The notes under the pieces were generated by a model. It did not search any database. It saw only the letters and a program-made list of their open reading frames with translations, and was not told where the DNA came from. A stretch of DNA of 64,000 nucleotides from Macrothele yani (lineage: Eukaryota > Arthropoda > Arachnida > Araneae > Macrothelidae). The stretch covers positions 122,214,270 through 122,278,269 of the forward strand of contig CM076995.1 in NCBI GenBank assembly GCA_039090855.1, written 5' to 3'. The position numbers and the translations under genes are program-made. Positions 1 to 11,520 of the stretch are shown here, piece by piece; within the stretch, counting starts at the first letter, position 1; the number at the start of each line of letters is the position of its first letter.

Positions 1-839
1 CTTTAGTAAAACGCGGTCGCTATAAGAATATTTCTGTTTGGGTAGAGAAACAAATTTTGGGCACAATTTGGTTGTTATATTGGCTGTCATTTTGGTATAT
101 CTCCGTTCATTAAAAAAAATCAGGCTCCTGCTAGGGATTCGTCTTTCTTTTATATTGGATATATCAACCTCCACACACATACATACACAGGTATAATTTC
201 GGAAATTTGGGTTGAAGACAGAGGAAAAACACTTTCTCTGCTGCATAGTTTCTTTTTAGTAAGGGTACATTTGTACATATAACAATGGTAAATACTTTTG
301 TATTTTACCATTGTTTTGATACTAAACGACTCTTTAAAGAAATCAATTATGATTTTTCGTGTATTTTCAAGATTTTCGGAGCGCTTTTATCTCTAGTAAG
401 TATCGTAAGTGCGCATTAGCGTTTGTCACGAGATATGTGTTTTTAGAAGTCTAGAAAAAGTGTTTTTTTTCTTTTTGTCGCCCGAAGGTAAATCAGTAAG
501 GTATAGTTTGTACAGGTACCTATTTTACTTTCCATATCGCAACAGCCTGTCTTACACCCAAAAAACGGAAAAAGATATTTTGTTGGTTTGCTTTTTTATT
601 TTAAAGATGTAATCAGATGGCTGTTTATTACGTATTTCTGGAAAATTAAAATTTGATTCATTTTTTTCAAAAGACATGCTCAATTGCTTTTGGGATATTA
701 GAGCAACAGCGTTTTTAACAATTTGGAATAAAATGTGCGAAATCAAAACATCATTTTGTAATATTACAAGGCTGGGAACCACTGTTGCTAAATCTTCTAG
801 TATAACACAAATAGGAAACCTCCTAGAACAGGCAAAAAT
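1..839. other. Unannotated AT-rich DNA
   Basis: No gene or known repeat is recognisable. Short open frames on both strands have no domain-like sequence. The only structure I see is a small hairpin at 281-315, two 12-nt arms (AACAATGGTAAA and its complement) around an 11-nt loop. Confidence 0.5.
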
Positions 840-948
840 GTTCAGAGATATGAAGGTTTAAACTTCAACAAAAAGTTCAGAGACATGAAGGTTTAAACTT
901 CAACAAAAAGTTCAGAGACATGAAGGTTTAAACTTCAACAAAAAGTTT
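840..948. repeat. 35-bp minisatellite, about 3 copies
   Basis: A unit beginning GTTCAGAGACATGAAGG repeats at 840, 875 and 910 with almost no divergence. The third copy runs into unique sequence. It lies just before the first R1 repeat. Confidence 0.85.
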
Positions 949-2201
949 TCAGAAACGACGACCACAGTTAAACAAGGAGTAACTGTTTTTAAAATATTGT
1001 TAACAGCTTCTTGGGGACAAAATAAATGTCATCTACGAAAGAATCTTTAACAAGAAAGATGACATCGAATTTTCGGGGGTAGTAAACACGTCTTTTGAAT
1101 CCGTTCTGACGCAAATTAAATTCATCAAAGCTATTCAAAGTCAATGTAACAGGTAGGGAAAACAATAGTATCTGACGGAAGAACGAAGTTTTTCAATTGG
1201 GTTTTTAATCCTTCAGATATTGCTGTAAACGGAATCGTGAGCTTACGCCCTATGGTTGCAGACTTGTGCGTTAAGAAAAACATGAATTTATATTAGAAAC
1301 ATTTCGCACCGGAAATGCTCTCCAACACAGAAATAATTTTTCAAATCGGACTCTTATAAACAGAGATATCGACAAAAATAAAATGTGACTTTACGTCCCC
1401 TTGTGGAAAAACCATGCATTATTTTAGGAAGAAAGTATTCTCAAAATGTTTTTCCATATGAGCGGTATCGGTCTAAGAAAAAAATAATTTAATCGAGTTT
1501 TCAGGAGCCTGGATTTTGCTACAAATACACCAGAAGCAGAAATTAACACTTATTCCCCCTGGTGGCCAAACCATTCTTTACCAAACATTAGAAATTATGT
1601 GAAAAATATTTTCCATCAGGTCTTGTATTGTAATTTCTCAAATCGGAGTTTTAGGAGCCGAAATAACGCAGAAAACGCAATTTACCTTTATGCCCCCTAG
1701 CGGAAAGTCTATGATTTACTTGAAATTTTTGAATTTATAGGAAAAACATTTTGCATCGGAAATATATCCAACAAAGAAGGAATATTTCAAATCGGACTCT
1801 TAGAAGTAGAGATATTGACAAAAATAAGATATACATCTGCGCCCCCTGGAGGAGAAACTGTGAAATATTTTAAGAAGAAAATATTCCGAAAAGGTTTATC
1901 GATGTGAGTTGTATCAGTCCACGAAATAATTTTTTCAATCGATATTTTAGAAGCTCAGATTTTATGGCAAATACATAAGAAGCAAAAATTAACGCTTACG
2001 CCCCCTGGTGGCCAAAGCATTCTTTACCAGAAATTAGAAATTGTATGCAAAAGATTTTCCATCAGGAGGTGTATCCGCTGAAGAAAAATGTTTTCAAATC
2101 GGAGTTTTAGAAGAAGAGTTATCGGGAAAAATGCAATTTATTTTAACGCCCCCTAGCGGAAAATCTATGCGTAATATAAAAAAGGAACTATATCTAAAAT
2201 A

Positions 2202-3742
2202 CAGTGCTGGACAATTGCTAAGGACGGATCATAAGCGGCTCTATAGCGCATAAAAAAGTAAGTGTGGTTGGATGCCAAGTGAAATAAAATAATGTCAGAA
2301 TGCCAGGACATTACAAGAAAGACAATTTATTGTGCTTTGAAATCCAGAAGGCTTTGGAACGTGTTCAAGGGACAAACAGGCCATTTTGTGCAGAATACGT
2401 AAACGTGAAAAAAATGCAATTACCGTCCGCAGGCGTTCCGGCGTAAGATGTCAATACGGGATATGGCCACCATGGAGGGCGATGCAAGATTCCACACGTC
2501 GTGTCATGCTTTGCACAACATTATCAAGCAGCTGTCGGGGTAATTTATCCCATTCCTCTGTCAGTGCACGGATGAGGGTGTCCTTGTTTATTGGAGGGCA
2601 TTGGCGACCAGCAAGACTCCTCCCTAAAGCATCCCACACATTTTCAATGGGATTCAGATCTGGAGAACGTGCTGGCCATCCGAGGCGTTGAATATCCTTG
2701 CTCTCAAAACACTCCTGGACAGCGATTGTTCGATGACATGTTGCGTTGTCGTCCATGAAAATGAATCTATCACCGACAGCACCACGGAACATGCGAACAT
2801 GAGGTAGCAGAACATCATTAATGTATCGTTGGCCAGTCATAGTACCAGTTGGAAGCACATAGAGAGACGTACGGCCATTGATCATGATGCCAGCCCATAC
2901 CATGACACTACATGTCGGATATCGGTCCTTTTCCTGTATGTTTGCTGGACAATATGCAGTACCACTATCACGCCAGATCAGTTGTCGTCGACAATCAGAC
3001 GATAGACTGTATCTATACTCTCATCTGAGAAGAGGACAGCAGACCAGTCGTTATCAGTCCAATTGCGATGTTGATGGCAGCATTGCAAACGGGCGGTACG
3101 GTGACGTCTGGACAATGGAATGCACACAACAGGACGGCGGGCGTATAGTCCTCCTTCATGCAAACGTCTGGCGACAGTTTTTCGGGAGATCCGCATGCCA
3201 GTAGCAGCCATAAACTGATTTGCTACCTCACTAGCTGTGCTGCGCCTGTGTCTTTTTGTTGATAGCACTATGTACCGATCTTCTGCAGGTGTCGTACTGC
3301 GAACACGACCTTCCCCGTGACGTTTACTACACTCTCCATTTGTGTGAAATGATTTCCAAAGCCTTGAAACAACACTGTGGCTGACGTTGAACTCCCTGGC
3401 AACATCTGTTATTTTTCGCTCTTCTTCAATCTTGCTAATAATACTGCCAAGCGTAAAATCATCTATAATGTAGGGAAGACATACTGAAAATTGCAAGTTC
3501 GTCAATTGATTCTTTCCCTTTCAACTTTGCGTTTGAACAACAACGGTCAATACGCGTCAAATCCTTTATATCTCTTATCAGCGCTATGACGTCACGAACA
3601 AATTTGGCAATGCAAAATTTGCATACGCACAACACGTCTTACTGTATCCCGCACTTATGCTAATTTCCACATTTTCCTGCCTTCCATTTTACGGTTGCTA
3701 TCGTTGCTATTGTCATCCGTCCGTAGCAAATGTCCGGCAGTG
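2202..3742 (-). mobile_element. Tc1-type transposon in R1 copy 1
   Basis: The ends are inverted repeats of about 28 bp (left end starts CAGTGCTGGACAATTGC; the right end read inward starts CACTGCCGGACATTTGC). TA flanks both sides. R1 copy 3 has the empty site, reading straight through a single TA into CAACTTTGATATAAATGGAA, so the insertion is exact. Length is 1,541 bp. Confidence 0.92.
2451..3505 (-). pseudogene. Tc1 transposase, one frameshift
   Basis: The cut-and-paste transposase of the enclosing element would act on its inverted ends in the nucleus. From the ATG at 3505 the frame covers a helix-turn-helix region (FNVSHSVVSRLWKSF) and a Tc1 region ending in FSDES, the first catalytic Asp. 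A frameshift near 3020 moves translation to the frame that continues to 2451, with MDDNA (second Asp) and LNPIENVWD (the Glu). All three DD34E residues are therefore readable, and only one length change is needed to explain the break. Length fits the family (about 340 residues). Now presumably inactive. Confidence 0.9.
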
Positions 3743-3839
3743 TACAACTTTGATATAAATGGAATCGAAAGATAAAATAATTTTTCCAATCGGATGTTTA
3801 GAACTAAATATGTGGAATAAAACGTATTTTTGAATTCGG

Positions 3840-4815
3840 CATTATGATGATGTAAAAAAATATTGAAGACAGGGAAAATGGGAAAAGTCCAAAATGGGAG
3901 GTGGAACGAAATTTTATCCTTGTAGGAAGAAACATGACTTCAGGTCGGCCATATTGTGTGCCCAGGGTCCCACGGAGTGAAGGGGGAAGGAAATTCTTTC
4001 CATGCGAATTCCACGCTGGGGCAGGAGTCACAGAACATGGGGATGTCTTCCTAGCGACCGAGAGTTCCAAGCAGCGAGAGACAGCTGAGGAAAGAAGAGA
4101 GATTTACCACATGTCCTCTTGCTCCGAAGATTGCGCGGTCGGGATTGGCTGTGCGCTGTCCGGGCTTCAGCAAGTTTAAGCGGGAAAAAGTTGTAACGAA
4201 CTTTTGTAGCACTTTTCTCTTTTTGCTCGAATAGGAAGAGGACGTTCGTTTAGTAGTCGTCGCTCGAGATGTACGTACGCTAGTCGGCTGCGGCTGACTA
4301 GAGAGTTAATTAGGTGCCTACCTGCGGGTTAAGGCCACTAGAGTATATACGTTGCATTACCTGTGGGTAATTGATTATAACTGTGTAATACTACTAAATG
4401 CCAGACTGCGGTCTGCCAGGGAAATCCTCCACCTGAGAACTCTAGCCACTTGTGAAGAGCATATAATTGTTATGTATAAACAACTTCCTGATGCAATGTG
4501 CATACTCATAATGTAAAGACTGGACTGTGAATGAGCTATGATCGTGCTGGAATGTCGACTTGTCAAGTTCAAGAATCGTTTTTATCGTTTGACATGTATC
4601 TTCAACCTACTCGTCACCAAAGTTGTAAATAAACCTGTACATATTTTTCAGCTCTAAGTCTGTACTCTACAAGTTGTCTTTTCCTTCACCATGCCTCTGA
4701 GGAGAAAAACAACGTAAGTTTGACAGGGACTGAAATATCCTGGTCTGATGGCAGCGAATTACCATAAGCAAATATATTAAAAATGAGTATAAGCATAACA
4801 CGACCCCAAACGCGA
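3840..4815. other. About 1 kb of unidentified insertion in R1; possibly LTR-like
   Basis: Comparison with R1 copy 3 shows extra DNA between GAATTCG (near 3837) and the resuming R1 sequence at ATCATCTGTATTTACG (near 4815). Within it are a TATA-like box (GAGTATATACG near 4340) and AATAAA near 4628, the arrangement expected of an LTR. I could not find matching ends or a target duplication, so the element type is open. Confidence 0.4.
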
Positions 4816-5127
4816 TTATGACAGATATCATCTGTATTTACGCCCTTTAGCGGCGAAATTTTACATCGTAAAAAAGAACCGAAATGAAGGATCATCATTC
4901 GCATATTTCAAGGTTCCCAACGCAAAAAGAATTTTTTAAATCGGACTAATAGTTAAAGAGATATCGTGGGTACAGACGGACGGACAAACCGGTAACATAA
5001 GCACGATCTTTTTTTACAAAAGACGTGCTAAAAATATACTCAGCACTTTTCGAAATTTAAGTTTTAGGATTAGCCTGAAAGTAAACGTTTTACATTTCTT
5101 CGAGAAACATAGTTTCTTTCTTTTTTA

Positions 5128-5130
<3 letters not shown>

Positions 5131-5159
<29 letters not shown>

Positions 5160-5161
5160 TT
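5131..5161. repeat. Poly(T) tract
   Basis: A T-rich run ending in more than 20 consecutive T lies between the end of R1 and the LINE relic. It may be an old retroposon tail, but the owner is not identifiable. Confidence 0.6.
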
Positions 5162-5757
5162 GACAAAGAAGAATGGGAAAAGATGTGAAGGAAGCAAGCT
5201 GGACTCAAGAGTGGCGGCAGTAGTCCATGTCTCTGTACTGAGAGAATTAATTGAAAGAGCGAATGAATATGAACTCCCACAATATATGGCTTTTATTGAT
5301 TACAAAAAAAAACCCCGTTTGATTCCGTGAAACCAACAGCTGTTATAATGTCTTTGGAATCCTGCTGCAAAATTGAAGATGCGTACATTGATATTATTAA
5401 CACCATCTGTGAAAATTCAAGTTCAAAGGTTCGACTGTTCGAATATATATCACGCATAAAACTTGGAAAGGGACAGAAACAAGGTGGCACTATATCACCC
5501 AATCTCTTTAGTGCAACATTGGTGAATAAGCACACAAGACAAAAAATTAGTCACTTCTGTCAGCAATTACCCAATAATGGGTGATGGCGCCTCTTGCCTT
5601 GATAGCTGCATGAATCGAGTGTGATTGAGACTCCACGAGGTTATGGATGTATTGAACATCGATTTGCAACCACTCGTGGGTGAATTGATCCCTTAGTTCC
5701 GCCAGACTACGTGGGTGTCTATTCTGACGTTTCACCTTCTGTTCCAAATGATCCCAC

Positions 5758-5961
5758 GCCACCCCGGTGGTCTAAGCGATGGTTTCTGATCATTCGTCCG
5801 GGAAGGGTTGGGTTCGAATCCTGGTGAGGCATGGCTGTTGTGTTTATTTTATGGCACTAGCTCTCTCCCTTCCCTGGAGCCAGTGGCCTTAAATTAGGGA
5901 CGGGCGACAGCTTATAGCCCACTGAGTTGCTCACGGTGGTCGTTAAACCTCCAATAAAAAA
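5758..5961 (+). mobile_element. SINE family 1 (tRNA-derived), copy 1
   Basis: This is the most abundant repeat in the window (13 copies listed). Its consensus is about 210 bp. It starts GCCGCCCCGGTGGCGCAG, has a B box GGTTCGAATCCCGG, then a body with GGCACTGGCTCTCTCCCTTC and TTATAGCCCATTGAGTTGC, and ends GGTCGTTAAACCTCCAA plus a short A-rich tail. The 5' part resembles a tRNA and would carry an internal Pol III promoter. This copy has a perfect 12-bp target duplication, AAATGATCCCAC at 5746-5757 and 5962-5973, within the Tc1 transposase. It lacks 8 bp of the A box region. Confidence 0.92.
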
Positions 5962-6143
5962 AAATGATCCCACAGATTCTCAATAGGATTTAAATTTGGG
6001 GATTTGGCGGGCCATTTGAGGCGAGGCAGTGTTGCTGATTGTTCGTCGTGCCACTCAAACACAGTTTTAGCCCTGTGCACATGGCAATTGTTGTCTTGGA
6101 AGAAAAGAGTGGCAATGTGATGCTGCTTCTGGAGATGTAGGGC

Positions 6144-6353
6144 CACCCCGATGGCGCAGTCGTCTAAGCGATTGTTTCTGATCATTCGTCAGAGAAGGGT
6201 CCCGGTTCGAATCACGGTGAGGCATGGATGTTGTGTTTGTCTTACGGCGCTGGCTCTCTCCCTTCCCTGGAGCCAGTGGCTCTAAATTAGGGACGTACGA
6301 CTTGTTATAGCCCACTGAGTAGCTCACGGTGGTCGTTAAAACTCAAATAAAGA
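6144..6353 (+). mobile_element. SINE family 1, copy 2
   Basis: Full-length head, B box and tail. Its 3' side continues into AAATGATCTCACAGATTTTC, the same transposase site as copy 1, but its 5' side joins a different transposase position (GATGTAGGGC). It is therefore a duplicate created with its flank, not an independent insertion. Confidence 0.9.
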
Positions 6354-7840
6354 AATGATCTCACAGATTTTCAATGGGATTTAAATTTGGGGATTTGGCG
6401 GGCCAGTTGAGGTGAGGCAGTGTTACTGATTGTTCGTCGAGCCACTCAAACACAGTTTTAGCCCTGTGCCCATGGCAATTGTCGTCTTGGAAGACAAGAG
6501 TGGCAATGTGATGTTTCTTCTGGAGGTGTAGGGCAAAGGGCAACACTTCGTCATTCAGAATTCGGAGGTACGCATGCTGGTTCAAATTCATCGTCACTGC
6601 AACGAAAGGGCACATTTCGTGGCACGAAAAATATCCCCAAAACCGCACAGAACCCCTCCAGCTTGAACAACACCTTCGACACAATCAGGATTAAAGGTTT
6701 CATTGGGACTACGATGCACCCGTCGCCTCCCATTATTGGAGTACAAACAAAAACGGGACTCATGAGACCAAATTACTCGTTTCCAATTCTCCACAATAAA
6801 GTTTTGGTGCTTCTGAGTCCATTGATAGCGTGCGACTTTGTGACTTGCTGTTAAAAGAGGCCTCTTCTGCGGTACTCTGCTCGAGATGTTCATCGCGTGC
6901 AGTTCTCGTCACAATATCTTTTCGAAAATTGGTTGGAGTGGACTTTCATTGGTTATTTGAAGCAATTGTTGCCTGGTTTGAAACCGATTTGCAGTTACTA
7001 GGCGTGAAACATGGCGGCGGTCCCTATTGGTGAGAATCGTTTTCCGGCCACAGTTACGTCGCCGAATTTCAATTAACCGTGGAGTACACCACTGTTTGTA
7101 GATCCGCTAGACAGTACGCTTCGACACACCAACAAATTGGGTGACTTCATTCAGTTTGTGTCCGTGGGCACGGCAAAGCACGATGGCTCCTTTTTTGCCA
7201 CTTAGTAATGTCTGTCTTACGACCCATATTGCAGACTAAATTCAACACATACGTTGCTCTTCACCACTGCACGAGACAGAAATAATCCTGTAGACCCAGT
7301 CAGTGCTATTTATCTTCCAACAATACCTTCACGGCGCTCTCTGTGCAACCGGTAACTTCCTACTGTCATTTGTGTTAGGTGTGACTAATTCTTTGTCCGG
7401 TGTGCTTATCTTTCAATCATTGAAATGGTAAAGCAAGGGGATAATAATTATTAGAAATAGTTCAGATCACCGGCGTTTTTTTGACAATAAAGTCATTCTT
7501 GCGTGTAGCCCGTCAGAGATGAAGAGTATGGTCCCGGAATTACTGACAAGAGTAAAAATGCTCGATCAAAGATGAGCTTTTAGAAAATAAAATCTATGTA
7601 CAATACTTTTCAAGTACTGAAGTTTTAGAGATTAATGGAGCAAATTTAGAAGTAACTGATACCTTCATCAACGTTGGGCAACAGATATTAAAGAGAGCCA
7701 CATCGTAGAAGAAATTAATATGCATATAAAACTTGGCTGGAGTGCATTTGGAAGAAACCGTGCAGATTTGAAGAGCAATTTACCATTATGTCTTTAAAAA
7801 AAGAGCGTTAGTTAATGCGTCCTTCCAGTTCTTACTTGGA

Positions 7841-7900
7841 GATCGGAAACATGGATTTGGTTGGTTGGTTGGTTGATTTGGTGTTTACTGGTGCAAGAGC
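7841..7900. repeat. GGTT-rich simple repeat
   Basis: Repeated TTGGTTGGTTGGTTG sits inside the LINE relic, followed by TGATTTGGTGTTTACTGGTG. Probably the end of an unrecognised retroposon. Confidence 0.5.
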
Positions 7901-7956
7901 CTCAATCGCCCAAAGAGCGCCAAGACATGAATCTAAAGTAAAAAAGACATGAAAAT

Positions 7957-8258
7957 GACTGCGGACAACTCAGAGAAGCATGGGGAGATGTATGTTTGTG
8001 CAACCAAGAAAGATAGGAAAAGGAACTCGTGGATCAGGAAAATAAGAAGAGTGGATGACATCATGATCAAAGTAAAGACACTTAAGTAGAATAAAAAAAA
8101 TCATGATCAAAGTAAAGACACTTATGACTGCGGACAACTCAGAGAAGCATGGGGAGACGTATTTTTGTGCAACCAAGAAAGATAGGAAAAGGAACTCGTG
8201 GATCAGGAAAATAAGAAGAGTGGATGACATCATGATCAAAGTAAAGACACTTAAGTAG
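7957..8258. repeat. 169-bp tandem duplication in the LINE relic
   Basis: The block starting GACTGCGGACAACTCAG occurs at 7957 and at 8126. Each copy runs through GGAACTCGTGGATCAGG and AAAGTAAAGACACTTA, with very few differences. The duplication affects the C-terminal part of the LINE protein. Confidence 0.85.
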
Positions 8259-8464
8259 CAATGGGCTGGACATATTGCTGGAAGAACTCACCACAGTTGG
8301 ACATCTGAAATACTAGACTGGATACAAAGGGACAGGAAAAAACTCAAAAGAAGACTACGTAGGAACTGGTGGATGATATTGGAATGCATTCCGAAGTGAT
8401 ATGGAAGAAAATTACTCAAATAAGGTAGTTATGAAAGAGAATTGGGGAGAACTTCACCGAGTAG

Positions 8465-8605
8465 TGCTTGAATCCCGGATCAGTTATGAAAGTCTCTGAC
8501 CTCCTCCTGGAATAAGTTTCCTCAAATTAGAGAAGGGCGACTGCCTATAGCTCCAGATGCTCACAGTGGACGTTAAACCACGAACGAAAGAAATTAAATA
8601 AATAT
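8465..8605 (+). mobile_element. SINE family 1, copy 3 (degenerate)
   Basis: B-box-like TTGAATCCCGGATCAG and tail GGACGTTAAACCACGAA are recognisable; the head is missing. It lies directly after the LINE relic. Confidence 0.65.
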
Positions 8606-8606
8606 T

Positions 8607-8649
<43 letters not shown>

Positions 8650-9655
8650 ATTTAAAACTACAGTTTGAACGCCCAGTAGATTTATGAAAATTAGATGCCT
8701 ATGACTGAAAGAATTTTGCATGCCTAATGATTGTAGATGTTTTGTTCGAACGGATTCATGTTTAAACGACTTTGGTATGCTTTTCCTTGGCTCTCTCTGT
8801 CTCCTCTCTGTCTGCTGGACAAGCACTGTGGTGCCTTCTCTTTTGTGCGCTTTCGGTTGGTGTTTTAACTCTTTTGTACAATTAAAAACCAAACTTTTAT
8901 TGAATGAAATTTTCCCGTAGTAACCAGTAAATGTTCTTTTTACTGCTCTGGTGGATCATTTCTATCAGAGGTAATGCACAAGCGAGTCTCTCTTCTATTT
9001 TCTCCGTTTTTAATAAGCTACAGGAAGCTTCTATTACTCTAATGATACCGCACCAAATGTGTTCTTATACAGATCTGCCTAAAAAATCGTATTTAGTTGG
9101 AATAAGGATAGAATCCGCATTTTATTTAATTTTGAAAGCATACTAACTTATATCATCAAGTCACTGAGATTCTCACAAGAATCTCAAATCATTAAGAATA
9201 ATTTTAATTATTTAGATAAAGCATATTGTTCTTAATGCTATCCCACTTATCATATTTCAACTAAAATCCATTACACGTGTTTAATTCCGGTCCTGGAATG
9301 AATTTTCAGGTTTCCAAATTTGTTAACAACTTGCCTTCATTGATTACCATAGCGTATCTATGAAAATTTCACACTAAGGTCGTCCTTCAGTCATGGCATT
9401 CATCCCCTTCTCGTTTTCTCTGCTTTTCCTTCTCCCCGAATGAGTTTCTGTGCTGAGAGACCAGGACAGTTAACGCTATCCAGAATGCTACATTTATCTT
9501 CAGAATCCCCCTTATAAACATGTACGCTGAGTGCTTATATAATTACCACTACCTACCTGATACCTTGTGGGCCCCCTTACTCCCGAAGAATGGCCGGCTT
9601 GCATAGACTCTAGAGGTGTCTCTAAAATTGTGTGTAAATTTGCACTCAAGCTATA
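8606..9655. other. (TG)n microsatellite and unannotated DNA
   Basis: A TG run of about 30 bp lies at 8609-8640, ending CGCGCG. The rest has no recognisable gene; short open frames lack domain features. Around 9130-9240 is sequence like the repeat at 13908-14165 (ATATCATCAAGTCACTGAG). Confidence 0.5.
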
Positions 9656-9860
9656 TGTAATGTGGTGTATACTTCCGTTATGGAGTGGGGTGGTGTGTGC
9701 CTCACCTGGCGTTCTACAACAACCTACAGGTGTTCGATTGGGTTGAAATCTCTAAAGTTTGGGGCCATTCCAGAAGTATTGAATTCATTGAACCATTTCT
9801 TCATTAGGGGCTCCAATGACACGGGAGTATTATCGTCCTGAAAGAACCCATCTCCCTGTG
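9655..9860 (-). pseudogene. Tc1-like transposase fragment
   Basis: On the minus strand one reads FFQDDNTPVSLEPLMKKWF followed by RDFNPIEHL, the second Asp region and the Glu region of a Tc1 transposase. Only this central-to-C-terminal piece is visible. The sequence on its left continues to 9954, where the next transposon is inserted. Confidence 0.65.
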
Positions 9861-10313
9861 TTTGGATGTACTATATATAGTTCGGTACGCATGGTCCGTG
9901 CCCATACGTTAGTCCATACGTATGGACATTACTATATATTGTGGACGTACTATACAGGGTGCCCAGTAAAGTCCTTTATCAGCCCTGTAACTTTCGAACG
10001 CCAACAGCTATAGCCATAAAAACGGTGTCTAGGTATAGTAAAGTGGCTATGCGCTATTTGATGAGACCGCTTACAGCGCTTCCTAGTGGCAAAGTCAGGA
10101 GTTAGAGTGCCGATATCGAAAATTATACGAGATACGGGAAAATAGTCGAATGCAAAGTTGTAGAGTAGCATCGATTTAGTACGAAAACACAGCTTGCGCA
10201 CATGAATGCTAAGAATAGAACGCGTACAACGCTCGTTTGTTTGTTCGCGATGTCGAACATTGTTACACCACGAAACGCGTCAGAAAGGAGCAATTAGTTG
10301 TCACTAGGCACAT

Positions 10314-11243
10314 TTACCGTCTGTGCTCAATGTGCTCTCCATCAGCCACAATACACATGTGGACTCTAGATTGAATCTCACGCTGCACATTTTGCAGCAT
10401 GTAAGGTGACACGCTGGAACAAGCATCAGTTGTACGGAGTCGAAGGTCTTGCAACGTTGTCACAGGGGTCTGATACACCTGCTTTTTGAGGTAGCCCCAC
10501 AGGAAGAAGTCTAATGGGGTGAGGTCCGGTGAGCGTACAGGCCACTCTACGCAACCCCCATAGCCAATGATTTGTTGCTCGAATGTCTCGACCAGGTACC
10601 TCCTTACGTTTCCTGGCTGGTGCGGACGTGGTCTACCAGTTCGTCATCACCGCACCTGATGACGAACTGGTAGACCACGTGCAGGATTTTCCAGCGCCCG
10701 GTAATGGGTGTTCTGCTGATTGTAGATGACATTACGCCTAAAACACGCCTCATCTGTCCAAATAATGTCGGCAAGGAACGTGGGCTGGACCTCTAATTTG
10801 TTCATGACGAAGTTACACCAGTCGTAACGTTGCTCAGCATCCCCTGGCTGTAGTGCCTGCAACGGTGTTGGACGGAACGGATGAGCACCTGATCGCCGCA
10901 GGATTTTCCCTACCCGGCTTTTTGAGGGGCCACACTCTGTACTAACCTCTCTTGTGCTGCTCTCAGGGTTGTTGAGGACGTATGCTAAGACATCCTCTGG
11001 TTACACTTGACGTCCTACAGCAGCTGGTCTTCCGGATCGAGGTCGGTTGATCACGCAGCCCGTCTCCCTTAACCTATTAACAGCATTGAGGATGGTCTTC
11101 CATGACGGGTGCGGTCCTGCAGGAAAACGTTCACGATATAGCCGTTCTGCCTTTCTTGCATTGCTCCCACATTCACCATATAGGAGCAACATCTCACAAT
11201 ACTCATCATTGGAATATTTCTCCATGACCGCGAGATTTGACAT
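10314..11243 (-). pseudogene. DUF4817-type transposase, internally deleted
   Basis: The N-terminus (MEKYSNDEYCEMLLLYGECG, RLYRERFP, RLRETGCVINRPRSGRP) is the DUF4817 DNA-binding region found in many arthropod transposases. The catalytic part begins with IIWTDEACFRRNVIYN (first Asp) up to ENPAR. The reading then enters a perfect hairpin at 10626-10680. Beyond it the frame resumes with VRRYLVETFEQQIIG and VRSPDLTPLDFFLWGYLKK. The usual stretch with the second catalytic Asp (a QQDGAPPH-like motif) is absent, so a deletion of roughly 80 codons lies at the hairpin. The stop is at 10314-10316. Confidence 0.8.
10626..10680. repeat. Perfect 24-bp hairpin at a deletion junction
   Basis: Arms 10626-10649 (starting ACGTGGTCTACCAGTTCG) and 10657-10680 are perfectly complementary around the 7-nt loop CCGCACC. 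One arm is ordinary transposase sequence; the other is its inverted copy. Confidence 0.95.
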
Positions 11244-11343
11244 ACTCCTCGGGAACTCTCTTTTATACCTGCCGAAAAGATTTTACGTTCCATACTAATT
11301 TGCATATCACAGAAATTGCATGCGACTCACATACCAATCGCGG

Positions 11344-11520
11344 GTTGAGTTGAGTTGAGTTGAGTTGAGGTGGTTAGTCGATGCGAGACGAATTGTCACG
11401 ACTGCCACCGAGTCCACTCCTTTCTTATAGACAGTGACTATAGCATGGACCCAATGAGGATCGAACCAAGGTGATATCGCATGCGAAGAGCGCGCGCTAC
11501 CACGGGGTCACTAGTCGGGC
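11344..11520 (-). mobile_element. SINE family 2 (tRNA-derived)
   Basis: On the minus strand: GTGGTAGCGCGCGCTCTTCG (A-box region) and GGTTCGATCC (B box), then a body ending in a (CTCAA)n tail, seen on the plus strand as GTTGAGTTGAGTTGAG at 11344. It sits upstream of the transposase start, within the DUF4817-type element. No target duplication was found. Confidence 0.75.

Larger units (their letters stand above)
1040..5035 (+). repeat. Dispersed repeat R1, copy 1 (interrupted)
   Basis: R1 is a family defined here from three copies in this window. It begins with a conserved stretch containing GAATTTTCGG and CACGTCTTTTG, continues as ~153-bp modules that each hold a GC-rich core such as CGCCCCCTGGTGG or CGCCCCCTAGCGG, and ends near AAAGACGTGCTAAAA. 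Cores in this copy lie near 1250, 1395, 1553, 1691, 1839, 1998 and 2146. A Tc1 element splits the copy at 2202-3742, and about 1 kb of other DNA interrupts it near 3840-4815. Module order matches copy 3 (26800-28722, opposite strand). No coding capacity is evident; scattered open frames are by-products of the repeat. Confidence 0.8.
5547..7227 (-). pseudogene. Tc1 transposase, broken by SINEs and frameshifts
   Basis: The ATG at 7227 opens MGRKTDITKW, then frame shifts lead to VTQFVGVSKRTV, WKRVIWSHESRFCLYSNNG, FQDDNCHGHRAKTVFEW and WPAKSPNLNPIENLWDH, ending ITHYW near 5585. The first catalytic position reads SHES where the family has SDES, so Asp is replaced by His. The block from FQDDN to NPIENLWDH is present twice, at 5962-6143 and 6355-6535, with a SINE before each copy. 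Confidence 0.85.
5529..7406 (-). mobile_element. Tc1-type transposon inside the LINE relic
   Basis: Inverted ends of about 26-29 bp (left AGCACACAAGACAAAAAATT; right, read inward, AGCACACCGGACAAAGAATT) with TA on both sides. The element contains two SINEs and a local duplication, which explains its length of 1,878 bp; without the added ~600 bp it would be about 1.28 kb, normal for Tc1. Confidence 0.9.
5165..8460 (+). pseudogene. Non-LTR retrotransposon reverse transcriptase relic, split
   Basis: The left part (5165-5525) translates in shifted frames to LRELIERANEYELPQYM and FIDYK, then KGQKQGGTISPNLF, corresponding to the finger/palm block with the RQGDTISPKLF motif of LINE polymerases of the RTE-like type. 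The right part resumes after 7408 with INGANLEVTDTFINVG, WSAFGRNRADLKSNLP and QWAGHIAGRTHHSW, which match the thumb and C-terminal region of the same protein type. A Tc1 element at 5529-7406 separates the halves. Many stops and frameshifts, and a missing catalytic YxDD block, make it long dead. Confidence 0.75.
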
